Shown: positions 40,640 to 48,509, counted from the first letter of the stretch. The stretch: 53,940 nucleotides of DNA from Phil1 sp964487565 (GCA_964487565.1 CAZARN010000013.1:1-53940); one strand, 5' to 3'. Notes: generated from the letters alone by a model not told the origin. Made by a program: numbers and translations.

Positions 40640-41604
40640 GCGTGTTTCGCGGTTATCTGCCGCCAGTCGCCGTCCTCATGGATCTCAACGCAATCAAGGC
40701 CCTGCGCCTTCATCGCGTCGATTACCTCAGGTAGTCTTTCTGCGATTATGCCGGAGGTTATAAAGGTTCCGTCAGGCGCAAGAAGCGTCTTCACCGTCGG
40801 CATCAGCGCGATTATCACCGAGGCCACGATGTTTGCCGTTATGAAGCCGTACTTTTCGCCGCAATACTTTTCGCGAAGGGCGTCGTCGGTCACTGCGTCG
40901 CCTATGAGCACCTCGTATTTTTCGTCGTCGATCCCGTTCATGCGCGCGTTTTCATGCACGACCTTTTCCGCAACGGTATCTATATCCACGCAAAGCGCGT
41001 GTTTTGCGCCGAGCAGCAGCGCGGCGATGGCAAGTATGCCGCTGCCGCAGCCGAGGTCGAGCATATTGCGCCCGATATCGCTTATTCGCTCGATCGCCTC
41101 AAGGCACATCCGCGTGGTTTGATGCGTGCCGGAGCCGAAGGCCATTCCCGGGTCAAGCGAGATCACCTTTCTGTCGCGCGGATCATAATCCTCGATCCAC
41201 GAAGGGCGTATCATGAGCTTCTGCCCGACATCGAACGGCTTGTAATTCACCTTCCAGCTGTTGGCCCAGTCCTCGTCGTCCACAATGCGCGTCTGCACCC
41301 TCAGCGATCCGAGATCGATGCCGACGTCCTCCTTTTTCAGCGCGCGAAAAGACGCGCATATGTTTTTGACGAGCTTCGCATTATCCCCCGCGTCCGCAAC
41401 GTAAGCCTTGACGCACGGCTCGCCCAGGCAAAGCTCATCCATATCGGCAAAATCCCAGTATTTGGCCGTTTCCTTCAAAAATGCTTCGATCTCGTCGCGT
41501 CCCTGCTCAATCATCACCTGTGGAACGCCCAGAATATCAAACCTTGCCGCAACAGCGTCAAGGCCCTGTTCCGTTGTAAATACGGCGATTTCAGTCCATT
41601 TCAT
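40636..41604 (-). CDS. prmA: Ribosomal protein L11 methyltransferase
   Basis: About 322 residues. An N-terminal substrate-recognition domain (MKWTEIAVFTTEQGLDAV) is followed by a SAM methyltransferase fold with DPGMAFGSGTHQTTRMCL, MLDLGCGSGILAIAA (SAM-binding) and FITANIVASVI (the NxxA-type catalytic loop). ATG at 41604 matches homologues; AAAGG lies upstream. It opens the operon prmA-rsmE-mtaB-hit. Confidence 0.94.
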   Translation of the reverse strand: MKWTEIAVFTTEQGLDAVAARFDILGVPQVMIEQGRDEIEAFLKETAKYWDFADMDELCLGEPCVKAYVADAGDNAKLVKNICASFRALKKEDVGIDLGSLRVQTRIVDDEDWANSWKVNYKPFDVGQKLMIRPSWIEDYDPRDRKVISLDPGMAFGSGTHQTTRMCLEAIERISDIGRNMLDLGCGSGILAIAALLLGAKHALCVDIDTVAEKVVHENARMNGIDDEKYEVLIGDAVTDDALREKYCGEKYGFITANIVASVIIALMPTVKTLLAPDGTFITSGIIAERLPEVIDAMKAQGLDCVEIHEDGDWRQITAKHA

Positions 41605-41634
41605 AAACCTTTCAATACTCCTTTTCAAAACAAT

Positions 41635-41663
41635 ATCATAGAACATTTACGCTGCGCTGGCAA
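41635..41663 (-). promoter_or_regulatory. Sigma-A promoter for prmA-rsmE-mtaB-hit
   Basis: Minus strand: TTGCCA, 17-nt spacer, TATGAT, 31 bp before the prmA start. Both boxes match consensus at five of six positions. Confidence 0.7.
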
Positions 41664-41705
41664 GCGCCGCGTTTCGTAATAAATCGTACACCTTTTTACC
41701 GTTTA

Positions 41706-41737
41706 TTGTGGATTTTAACAACAGCATAATGTATAAT
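41706..41737 (+). promoter_or_regulatory. Candidate promoter for the surface-protein/prsW pair
   Basis: A perfect TATAAT lies at 41732-41737; the nearest -35-like TTGTGG is 20 nt upstream, so spacing is poor and an activator may be needed. It lies 37 bp before the ATG. Confidence 0.4.
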
Positions 41738-41773
41738 CACAAATAAAGTTACATTTTCCGGAGGTTGATCAGC

Positions 41774-43105
41774 ATGAAAATAAAACGTGCGTTCGCAACA
41801 TTTCTTGCCGCAGCGCTAATCTGTGTGCTCATCCCCGCCGCTGCGCTCGCATATGACGACGGTCGCGTGGGTGAAAAATACTACGAAACGCTTTACACCT
41901 TCGATGAAAGTTATTATTACGAATACATCCAGATAAACTGGTCTGGCGATCTTCCGGAAGGCATAAGCATGAAGCTCAAAAGCACCTGGACCGACGACTC
42001 GGGTTACGAGCGCGGCGGCAAGCTGTATCTGACCGGAACGCCGAAAAAAGCAGGCACGTTCGTGTTCGATGTGGAATGCTATTACAACGGATCGATGATC
42101 GCGAGCGGATACGATCTTGAAGTAACCATCAAGAAGGCCGCCGCGACAGCGGCGCCGACCGAGGAACCGACGCCAACGCCGACGGAGGCGCCGACTCCGA
42201 CTCCGACCCCGACCCCGACGCCCGTGCCCACGCCTTCCCCGACGCCCGCGCCGACGCCCACGCCGCGTCCCGCACCCATTGAGATCAAGGGCAGCTTCCT
42301 TTCTTATGACGCGGGCACGGCAATAACCGTCTCCGCGGGGCTTGAAAGCGAAACCGTGCTCTTCAACGGCATGGGCGGCGCATCCGCCCTCAGCGCGACA
42401 GGCGCGCCCGCGGGCATGAACGTATCGCTCAACTCCGACGGAACGATATCACTCCGCGGCACGCCGGAAGAAGAAGGCGTGTATACGCTCAACATTTCGC
42501 TCACGCTCGGCGATCAGGATTATTATAAAAACGTCGCCGTGATCGTCAGCAAGGCGAAGTTCGGCGCCGGTATGTTCGGCTCAGGTTCAGGCCCCGTCAT
42601 AATAGTCGTTATCGCGGTCGCAGCCCTCGCGCTCATCGTGCTCGGCATAATTTTGCTCGTCCGCGGCGGCAAAAAGAAAAATGCGCCGCCCGACGGAGCA
42701 TATCCTTCCGGCCCGGTGCAGCCCACGCCGCCCTACAATCCCCCTCAACAGTACAGGGAAGCTTACAGCCAGCCTGCGACGCAGGCATTTAACCCCATGG
42801 GCGGCGCGCCTCAGGCCACGCAGGCATTCAATCCCCTCCAGAACGCGCCTCAGCCTCCGTTCCGGCCGCAGCAACAGCAGCCTCAGCAGCCGCAGTATCA
42901 ACAGCAACAGCAGCCGCAACAGCAACAGCAGCCGCAGCAGCCACAGTATCAGCAGTATCAGCAGTATCAGCAGTATCAGCAGTATCAGCAGTATCAGCAG
43001 TATCAGCAGCCGCAGCAATCCGTTGCGAAGCTTGATACCCGGGCTGAGAATACCGTAATACAACCGCCGGAAGATCCCTCTGCACCTTACGGCGGCAACA
43101 ATTGA
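41774..43105 (+). CDS. Signal-peptide, single-pass membrane protein with Ig-like domains and Gln/Tyr-rich cytoplasmic tail
   Basis: 443 residues. Signal peptide about 1-26 (cleavage after AALA); an extracytoplasmic domain about 27-122 with a putative-Ig-like ending (GKLYLTGTPKKAGTFVFDVEC); a Thr-Pro repeat linker about 127-167; a second similar domain about 170-262 (GTISLRGTPEEEGVYTLNISL); one membrane helix about 275-297 followed by RGGKKK; then a cytoplasmic tail of about 145 residues. The tail has two ATQAFNP repeats and, at about 364-415, a prion-like run of Gln, Pro and Tyr. GGAGG precedes the ATG by 9 nt. The function is not recognised; a PrsW-type protease gene follows 19 bp downstream. 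Confidence 0.85.
   Translation: MKIKRAFATFLAAALICVLIPAAALAYDDGRVGEKYYETLYTFDESYYYEYIQINWSGDLPEGISMKLKSTWTDDSGYERGGKLYLTGTPKKAGTFVFDVECYYNGSMIASGYDLEVTIKKAAATAAPTEEPTPTPTEAPTPTPTPTPTPVPTPSPTPAPTPTPRPAPIEIKGSFLSYDAGTAITVSAGLESETVLFNGMGGASALSATGAPAGMNVSLNSDGTISLRGTPEEEGVYTLNISLTLGDQDYYKNVAVIVSKAKFGAGMFGSGSGPVIIVVIAVAALALIVLGIILLVRGGKKKNAPPDGAYPSGPVQPTPPYNPPQQYREAYSQPATQAFNPMGGAPQATQAFNPLQNAPQPPFRPQQQQPQQPQYQQQQQPQQQQQPQQPQYQQYQQYQQYQQYQQYQQYQQPQQSVAKLDTRAENTVIQPPEDPSAPYGGNN
42944..43006 (+). repeat. Perfect 9-bp tandem repeat, seven units (Gln-Tyr-Gln)
   Basis: CAGTATCAG is repeated seven times without change inside the tail-coding region, giving (QYQ)7. Surrounding CAG/CAA-rich sequence codes for a less regular Gln/Pro stretch. 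Perfect identity suggests recent slippage, and the unit length keeps the frame. Confidence 0.95.
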
Positions 43106-43124
43106 AAGGATAAACAAAGATAAT

Positions 43125-43847
43125 ATGCTTTTCGCTTTGCCCGTTTTCGCAATACTCGCCGTATACATCCTCGCGGCCGTTCTGCCGGCGGTGTTTTTGA
43201 TGCGTTATATTTATCGCATGGACAGGATCGAGAAGGAACCCCCGTTCCTTCTCCTTTCGCTGACTCTCATGGGCGTGGCTGCGGCGCTTGTTTCCATAGT
43301 GCTTGAGTATCTTGGCGAAAGCATCCTCTCGAGCGCCTTGAGCGAGGACAGCCCGTATTACACGCTTGCGCTCGCCTTCCTCGTTGTGGCGGTCGTCGAG
43401 GAGGGGATGAAGTTCCTGTTTCTCTATCTGCGCTCATGGCGAAACCCCAATTTCAATTATCGCTTTGACGGCATCGTATATGCCGTGTTCGTATCCCTCG
43501 GGTTCGCCGCGTTTGAAAACATCCGTTATGTGTTCGGTTACGGGCTTACTGTCGCCTTCCCGCGCGCGATACTGGCCATACCCGGCCACATGGCCTTCGC
43601 CGTGTTCATGGGCTTGTTTTACGGCCGTGCCAAGCTGTGCGCGAACCGCGGCAATCGCTTCGGGAAGGTGATGAACCTTATCGCCGGCTATGTTTCATCC
43701 GTGCTTCTGCACGGTATATATGATTCGTGCGCGATGATCGGCAACACGCTTTCCACGGTTATATTTGTCGCGTTTGTTGCGGCGATGTACTTTATCGTGA
43801 TAAGGCTCGTGCGTCGCGAATCGCTCGGCGACAGACCTGTCGCATAA
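43125..43847 (+). CDS. PrsW family glutamic-type intramembrane protease
   Basis: A 240-residue polytopic protein with seven or so helices. Family motifs are present: the Glu pair in AVVEEGMKFLFLYL near residue 92, FDGIVYAVFVSLGFAAFENIRY, PGHMAFAVFMGLFYG and LLHGIYDSCAM. PrsW in Bacillus cleaves the anti-sigma factor RsiW; CAAX-protease-like relatives share the fold. No anti-sigma factor is adjacent; the preceding gene is the single-pass membrane protein with the Gln-rich tail, making it the obvious candidate substrate (inference). Confidence 0.9.
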   Translation: MLFALPVFAILAVYILAAVLPAVFLMRYIYRMDRIEKEPPFLLLSLTLMGVAAALVSIVLEYLGESILSSALSEDSPYYTLALAFLVVAVVEEGMKFLFLYLRSWRNPNFNYRFDGIVYAVFVSLGFAAFENIRYVFGYGLTVAFPRAILAIPGHMAFAVFMGLFYGRAKLCANRGNRFGKVMNLIAGYVSSVLLHGIYDSCAMIGNTLSTVIFVAFVAAMYFIVIRLVRRESLGDRPVA

Positions 43848-43886
43848 GCCTTTACAGAGGCAAGGCGTCCGGATCAAAACAAAAAA

Positions 43887-43909
43887 GGCCCCCGTAAGGG
43901 AGTCTTTTT
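43887..43909. terminator. Bidirectional terminator between prsW-like gene and the small minus-strand gene
   Basis: GGCCCCC-gtaa-GGGAGTC hairpin (one mismatch and one G-U pair) is followed by five T on the plus strand and preceded by six A, i.e. a T run on the minus strand. It can serve both converging genes. Confidence 0.65.
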
Positions 43910-43973
43910 GCGTCCGCACCGTTTGTTCAGTGTGGCAGTCGGACGATTTTCGCTGCCATCGGGCAGGGTGGTC

Positions 43974-44129
43974 TCAGAGCGGCTTTGTCTCCTTATCGCC
44001 GCGCTGATTGTCACGCTGACGTTCGCTTTCGCTTCCGTTCACGTTGTTTTCTCCGCTCTGTCTTTCGCGGTGCTTCCTCGCGCGATTTCTCTCGAGAGGC
44101 AGATACTCATCTTCATAGATGGGGCTCAT
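43974..44129 (-). CDS. Small highly charged protein of unknown function
   Basis: 51 residues, starting MSPIYEDEYLPLERNRARKH and continuing as an Arg/Glu/Asn/Gln-rich hydrophilic chain without a hydrophobic segment or motif; probably disordered. Support for expression is a strong Shine-Dalgarno (AAAGGAGG, 7 nt before the ATG) and a terminator about 65 bp downstream. It lies antisense to its plus-strand neighbours and diverges from rpmB. An 82-codon ORF on the opposite strand has no ribosome-binding site and is less likely. Confidence 0.6.
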   Translation of the reverse strand: MSPIYEDEYLPLERNRARKHRERQSGENNVNGSESERQRDNQRGDKETKPL

Positions 44130-44259
44130 ATGCGCTCCTCCTTTCAGACTTTCTGAACATATTTTGCGTGCTTTTCAATTTCGTATGCCTGTTTTTTGCT
44201 TCTAGGAATTGCATTTACAGGAAGCGTTGCTCTCAAAAGCAATTTTTGATATTTTCTGC

Positions 44260-44288
44260 TTGCAAAACACGCTTCTATCCGCTATAAT
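44260..44288 (+). promoter_or_regulatory. Sigma-A promoter for rpmB
   Basis: TTGCAA, 17-nt spacer, TATAAT, giving a leader of about 45 nt before the rpmB ATG. It lies in the 211-bp divergent gap with the small minus-strand gene, for which no clear promoter is visible. Confidence 0.8.
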
Positions 44289-44340
44289 ATCGATGTTTGA
44301 GCAAAACGTTACGCTTACAGTCGGTAAGGAGGTGTATAGC

Positions 44341-44532
44341 ATGGCTAAGTTTTGTGAGGTTTGCAACAAGGGCGTTATGTCCGGCAATCTGGTCAGCCAT
44401 TCAAACAGGAAGACCAAGCGCGGATGGGCGCCTAACATTCAGTCCGTGCATGTTGTCGTTGACGGCACCACGCGCAAGATGAATGTTTGCACTCGCTGCC
44501 TTCGCTCCGGCAAGGTTGAGCGCAGCTTCTGA
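44341..44532 (+). CDS. rpmB: 50S ribosomal protein L28
   Basis: 63 residues. MAKFCEVCNKGVMSGNLVSHSNRKTKRGW and the second Cys pair (CTRCLRSGKVERSF) show the zinc-binding (C+) form of L28. GGAGG lies 8 nt before the ATG. Monocistronic between its promoter and terminator. Confidence 0.97.
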   Translation: MAKFCEVCNKGVMSGNLVSHSNRKTKRGWAPNIQSVHVVVDGTTRKMNVCTRCLRSGKVERSF

Positions 44533-44550
44533 TTTAATGTGACCGCACAT

Positions 44551-44583
44551 GAACCCCTGTCATTCAACGGCAGGGGTTCTTTT
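44551..44583 (+). terminator. Rho-independent terminator after rpmB
   Basis: GAACCCCTG / CAGGGGTTC perfect 9-bp stem with an 11-nt loop, then four T, 18 bp after rpmB. Confidence 0.85.
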
Positions 44584-44599
44584 GTTATGCCCTGCTGCC

Positions 44600-44788
44600 T
44601 TAAGGCAGCACGAGTATCCTTACCACGATCACGGAAGCGCCCGAAAGCAGCATCGCCGTCAGGAAGTTCACATCGCAGCACAGCAGGATCATCGCAACGA
44701 AAACAAACAGCAGTACGCAGCGCAGGGTCTTGCGCTTAACGCAGCACTTTCTCACATATACTGTGGACGGCCTCGTCTGCATATACAT
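44600..44788 (-). CDS. Small two-helix membrane protein of unknown function
   Basis: 62 residues: a short basic N-terminus with TVYVRKCCVKRKTLR, then two hydrophobic stretches (about 24-38 and 42-60) ending in VVRILVLP. AAAGG lies 4-5 nt before the ATG; GTG at 44791 is an alternative. A longer frame upstream runs into the ABC transporter gene on the other strand and is not credible. No motif is recognised. Confidence 0.55.
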   Translation of the reverse strand: MYMQTRPSTVYVRKCCVKRKTLRCVLLFVFVAMILLCCDVNFLTAMLLSGASVIVVRILVLP

Positions 44789-44878
44789 CACGCCTTTCAT
44801 ACCATATATTACGCGCAACGGCTGTTTCGCGTTCACCCAAGCGCGAATTTGAGAATACATTGAGGCATGGAGGCGAAT

Positions 44879-45628
44879 ATGGGCGATATTGCAGTTGACA
44901 TAAACGATGTTGGTCTTATATACCATGAGCGCAGCGGGGAAACGCCTGCCGTAGAGCATCTTTCAATGCAGGTGCGGCGGGGCGAGTTCATATCCATCGT
45001 CGGTCCTTCCGGCTGCGGCAAAACAAGCGTGCTTTCCCTTATCGCGGGAATCATCGCGCCCTCAACGGGCACGATCATGCTCAGCGGCGGCAAGCCCGGC
45101 TATATGCTCCAGCGCGATCACCTGCTCGACTGGCGCACGATCGAAGGCAATGTTCTGCTTGCGCTTGAGGTGCAGAAGCGTCTTACGGATGAAACCAGGC
45201 GCGGCGCGCTGGAGCTTCTTTCAAAATACGGGCTGGATGATTTCAGGCGTTGTTATCCGCGTCAGCTTTCAGGCGGCATGCGGCAGAAGGTGGCGCTCAT
45301 CAGGACGCTTGCCGCTTCGCCTGAGGTTTTGCTGCTCGACGAGCCTTTCTCCGCGCTCGATTACCAAACGCGCCTGCGGCTTGCGGACGAAGTCTATTCG
45401 ATCATCAGATGCGAAGGAAAAACAGCCATTCTTGTCACGCATGATATTTCGGAAGCGATCTCAATGAGTGACCGCGTGCTCGTGTTTTCCGGAAGGCCGG
45501 CGACGCTCAAGGCAGAGCATGTGATAACGCTCAGCTGCGGCGAAGGCCCGCTTGCGCGGCGCAACGCGCCCGAATTCAAGGATTATTTTGATATGATATG
45601 GAAGGAGCTTGACGCAGGTGAAAGCTGA
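44879..45628 (+). CDS. ABC transporter ATP-binding protein, nitrate/sulfonate/taurine-type (SsuB-like)
   Basis: About 249 residues. Walker A GPSGCGKTS (near residue 42), Q-loop GYMLQRDHLLDW, signature LSGGMRQKVALIR, Walker B VLLLDEPFSALD and switch THDISEA are complete, so it should hydrolyse ATP. The family takes up sulfonates, nitrate, thiamine precursors or similar small molecules; substrate unknown. The second ATG (44879) is chosen because GGAGG lies 5 nt before it, inside the alternative start 12 nt upstream. Confidence 0.92.
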   Translation: MGDIAVDINDVGLIYHERSGETPAVEHLSMQVRRGEFISIVGPSGCGKTSVLSLIAGIIAPSTGTIMLSGGKPGYMLQRDHLLDWRTIEGNVLLALEVQKRLTDETRRGALELLSKYGLDDFRRCYPRQLSGGMRQKVALIRTLAASPEVLLLDEPFSALDYQTRLRLADEVYSIIRCEGKTAILVTHDISEAISMSDRVLVFSGRPATLKAEHVITLSCGEGPLARRNAPEFKDYFDMIWKELDAGES

Positions 45629-46439
45629 AATCAACGCCTCATACTCGCTCGAGCATATCGAATTTTTGAAAAAACTCACCCGGCGCGAACGGTTTGTCAC
45701 CCTTATGCGGTTTGCCGTGCTTATAGCGATCATCGCATTGTGGGAGCTTTTTGCGCGCATCGGCGTGATCGATCCGTTCATCGGCAGCTCTCCGTCCCGT
45801 GTTGTTTCAACTATCGTCAGGCTTTATTCGGACGGCGATCTGTTCCTTCATATCGGCGTCACGCTTTATGAAACCGTCATGGGCTTTGTCATGGGCACTG
45901 CCGCCGGCACGCTCATCGCCGTGCTCCTCTGGTGGAGTCCCACGTTATCGAGTATACTCGACCCGTACCTCGTCGTGCTCAACGCCCTTCCGAAGATCGC
46001 TTTGGGGCCGATACTCATCGTTTGGTTCGGGGCCGGCATGACCAGCATAATCGTGATGGCGCTGCTCGTTTCGCTGGTCGTCACGATAATGAGCGTGCTT
46101 TCGGGCTTCAACGAGATCACCGGCGAGAATCAGCTCCTCATGAAAACGCTCGGCGCGACAAAGCTGCAAATTTTCGCCAAAGTCGTGTTCCCGGCTTCTG
46201 TACCGACGATAATGAACGCCCTCAAGCTCAGCGTCGGTATGAGCTGGGTGGGCGTTATCGTCGGCGAGTATCTCGTTTCAAAAGCGGGTCTCGGATATCT
46301 CATCGTTTACGGCGGTCAGGTATTCAAGCTCGACCTTGTAATGGCGAGCATCGTTGTGCTGTGCGCGCTGGCCGCGCTCATGTATTACGGCGTTGCATAT
46401 GCGGAAAAGCGCCTCGTATCGTGGAGGCTGCACGGCTGA
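45618..46439 (+). CDS. ABC transporter permease (SsuC/TauC-like)
   Basis: About 273 residues, six or so helices. The EAA coupling motif is LLMKTLGATKLQIFAKVVFPASVPTIMNALK near residue 175. GTG at 45618 is preferred (AGGAG 10 nt upstream); TTG at 45609 sits too close to it. It overlaps the ATPase gene by 11 nt. No periplasmic-type binding protein gene accompanies the pair in this window. Its stop meets the stop of the convergent phosphodiesterase gene with no gap (TGATCA). Confidence 0.9.
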   Translation: MKAEINASYSLEHIEFLKKLTRRERFVTLMRFAVLIAIIALWELFARIGVIDPFIGSSPSRVVSTIVRLYSDGDLFLHIGVTLYETVMGFVMGTAAGTLIAVLLWWSPTLSSILDPYLVVLNALPKIALGPILIVWFGAGMTSIIVMALLVSLVVTIMSVLSGFNEITGENQLLMKTLGATKLQIFAKVVFPASVPTIMNALKLSVGMSWVGVIVGEYLVSKAGLGYLIVYGGQVFKLDLVMASIVVLCALAALMYYGVAYAEKRLVSWRLHG

Positions 46440-46913
46440 TCAAAGCGTGACGATGCGAGGATAAATTTCCCCGTCGTTAATATCAAGCATGGCGATCGAA
46501 GGTTGCATCCCGCCCCGCGGCAACGCGGGGCTTCCCGGATTTATGAGAAGGAGAGGCCCCCAGGCCTCGACAAGCGACATGTGAGTATGCCCGAAAAGCG
46601 CCGCGCCGCAGCAAAGCTCCTCCCCGCGGCAGGCGAGCCGGGTCGTTGATGATGAGACCCCGTAACGGTGGCCGTGGGTGATGAAAAGCCTTGCCCCGCA
46701 GAGGGTGAGCACGCGCTCATCCTCCGCTTCGCTCGCCATGTCGCAGTTGCCCCGCACGCTGTAAACGGTCTTTTGCGTAACCGCCTCGATCGAGCGCGCG
46801 TCGCGCACATTGTCCCCGAGATGGATGAAGCAGTCAGCCCCGTCGGCCGCGTTCAGCGCGCGGCGTATGGCGGCGTCGCTGCCGTGCGTGTCCGATATCA
46901 CGCATATCTTCAT
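46440..46913 (-). CDS. YfcE/MJ0936-type metallophosphoesterase
   Basis: 157 residues. Metal-binding motifs are in the right order: ISDTHGSD, HLGDNVRD, VRGNCD, FITHGHRYG and FGHTH, then LLINPGSPALPRGG. Family members are phosphodiesterases with unclear natural substrates. The ATG overlaps the rdgB stop (ATGA), so the pair is coupled. Confidence 0.92.
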   Translation of the reverse strand: MKICVISDTHGSDAAIRRALNAADGADCFIHLGDNVRDARSIEAVTQKTVYSVRGNCDMASEAEDERVLTLCGARLFITHGHRYGVSSSTTRLACRGEELCCGAALFGHTHMSLVEAWGPLLLINPGSPALPRGGMQPSIAMLDINDGEIYPRIVTL

Positions 46914-47509
46914 TTTGCGTCCTCGCGCCCGAGCGCCTCCTCAAGCGCGCACAGCGCGCGCTTTCTGTGGCTTATCTCGTTTTTCGCCTGCGCGCTCATC
47001 TGGGCAAAGGAAAGCCCCGCAGGTGCGTAGAAGAACAGCGGATCGTAACCGAAGCCGCTCTCACCGCGTTTCTCGCGCAGCAGCGTACCTTCCACCGTGC
47101 CGCGGCGCACTATTGCCGCACTGCCCCTTCTTGCAAGGGCCGCGGCGCACACGAACCTGCATCCGCGCGCCCCGTCCGGAACGTCCTTCATGGCTTCAAT
47201 AAGCTTTGCGTTGTTGGCTTCGTCGTCGTGACCGTTTCCCGCATAACGCGCGCTGTACACGCCGGGCGCCCCGCCGAGCGCATCCACTTCAAGGCCGCTG
47301 TCGTCGCTGAGCACCGCGTCAGCGTCCGTCGCCGCAAGCACCTCCCGCGCCTTTTTGAGCGCGTTTTCTTCGAATGTGGCCCCGTCCTCCAGCACGTCGA
47401 TATCGACGCCCGCCTCGGCGAGAGAGAGTATCTCGTCGAAGTGGGCGCCCAGTATTGCCTTGATCTCGGTTATTTTGTGTTTGTTGTTTGACGCGATGAT
47501 AAGCTTCAT
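46910..47509 (-). CDS. rdgB: XTP/dITP pyrophosphatase (RdgB/HAM1)
   Basis: 199 residues. It hydrolyses non-canonical purine triphosphates to clean the nucleotide pool. IIASNNKHKITEI at the N-terminus, DDSGLEVDALGGAPGVYSARYAG and GFGYDPLFF are the family's substrate-binding blocks. It precedes the yfcE-like gene with a 4-nt overlap. Confidence 0.95.
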   Translation of the reverse strand: MKLIIASNNKHKITEIKAILGAHFDEILSLAEAGVDIDVLEDGATFEENALKKAREVLAATDADAVLSDDSGLEVDALGGAPGVYSARYAGNGHDDEANNAKLIEAMKDVPDGARGCRFVCAAALARRGSAAIVRRGTVEGTLLREKRGESGFGYDPLFFYAPAGLSFAQMSAQAKNEISHRKRALCALEEALGREDAK

Positions 47510-47535
47510 GCTCTTTCTCCTTTGTATACAGGCGT

Positions 47536-48504
47536 TTATCTGAATTCGTTTATATATAACGGCGCCGATGTTTCCGTCGTGAACTCATAAGCTTCTCCGT
47601 CCACGATGATGTCAAGACGTGCAATGTCCTCGATCGCGTCAAGCGTAAGGAACATCGTGTCATACGCAGCCGCGTCAAGGCCGACCGTGCCGGACGTCAC
47701 TGCAAGAAACTCGCTTGAAAGCTCCACCGTTGCGACGCCGTCCTCGATCACTGCGGAAATGAGCTTTGTGCCCTCGGGGAAACAGTTGAGCAGCGCGCCT
47801 GCCCTGGGGCCTGCAATAAGCTCTCTGACGGCGGTCTCCGGCGTCACTGCGCCTTCAATATAGCGCGTGACAGGCACGTTGAGGCTCCCGGAAAGGTTTG
47901 GGAAGTAGAGCGTGAGCGCGCTTGCCCCGTCGGTCGATACCGTGATCTCCCCTTCCTCCGCGTTGAGTGCGCATGAGGACATTGCGCCTGAGAGCTTCGT
48001 GCCGTTTGGAAGCGTCACATCCGATGCGCCGTTTACGGTGATCTTCACGGCGTCGATCGTGGGAAACTCCGTGAGTGTGTTCACGATAGCCTCCACCATC
48101 GCCCGTTCCTCATCGGCGCTCGCGCACGCGGACAAGCCGATGAGATCGACAGTCGCCGTTGCGTCGTCAGCGATGCGCAGCGTGAATTCCGTTCCTTCGG
48201 GCACCGGCAGCGAAAGGCCCATCGTTGCCGCCGCGTCGCGGTTCTCCTCAGTGTTCACAATGCAGCGCAGCGCTGCGCGTCCTATGCCTTCCTCCCACGG
48301 GATGGGCTTTGTGACCGGCACGACAAAACCGTCGTCCGTCGTGAAATAGAGCACCGTCTGCCTGAAGCCCTGATAAGGGTCCAGGCCTTCCTCGGATATT
48401 TCAGCAGCAGTCTGTGCGGCGTCATTGCCCGCACAGGCGGCGATGCACAACACGAGCGCCGCGATCAGCGCCGCAAGCGCCGCAAAACGCCGAATTCTCT
48501 TCAT
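47536..48504 (-). CDS. GerMN-domain lipoprotein (spore germination GerM-like)
   Basis: 322 residues. A lipoprotein signal peptide ends in the lipobox IAAC (Cys near residue 24). Two GerMN (Gmad1-type) repeats follow: the first about 45-165 (VLYFTTDDGFVVPVTKPI), the second about 195-310 (LTLYFPNLSGSLNVPVTRYIEGAVTPETAVRELIAGP). GerM acts in sporulation and germination in Bacillus. The Shine-Dalgarno CGGAGGGG can pair with CCCTCCG 27 nt upstream. Confidence 0.88.
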   Translation of the reverse strand: MKRIRRFAALAALIAALVLCIAACAGNDAAQTAAEISEEGLDPYQGFRQTVLYFTTDDGFVVPVTKPIPWEEGIGRAALRCIVNTEENRDAAATMGLSLPVPEGTEFTLRIADDATATVDLIGLSACASADEERAMVEAIVNTLTEFPTIDAVKITVNGASDVTLPNGTKLSGAMSSCALNAEEGEITVSTDGASALTLYFPNLSGSLNVPVTRYIEGAVTPETAVRELIAGPRAGALLNCFPEGTKLISAVIEDGVATVELSSEFLAVTSGTVGLDAAAYDTMFLTLDAIEDIARLDIIVDGEAYEFTTETSAPLYINEFR

Positions 48505-48509
48505 AATTC

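Noticed and set aside
42944..43006. Possible CRISPR-like repeat array
   Set aside because: Units are contiguous 9-bp codon repeats without spacers inside an open frame; simple tandem repeat.
42587..43168. 193-codon minus-strand ORF with long Leu/Ile runs opposite the Gln-rich tail
   Set aside because: It is the antisense image of the CAG/TAT repeats; no ribosome-binding site, and the plus-strand protein has a signal peptide, domains and a good start.
43908..44156. 82-codon plus-strand ORF after the prsW-like gene
   Set aside because: No ribosome-binding site and it lies beyond the terminator; the opposite strand has a small gene with a strong site.
44227..44246. Small hairpin plus T5 upstream of rpmB as an attenuator
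   Set aside because: Only a 5-bp AT-containing stem, and it lies upstream of the strong rpmB promoter, so it would not be in that transcript.
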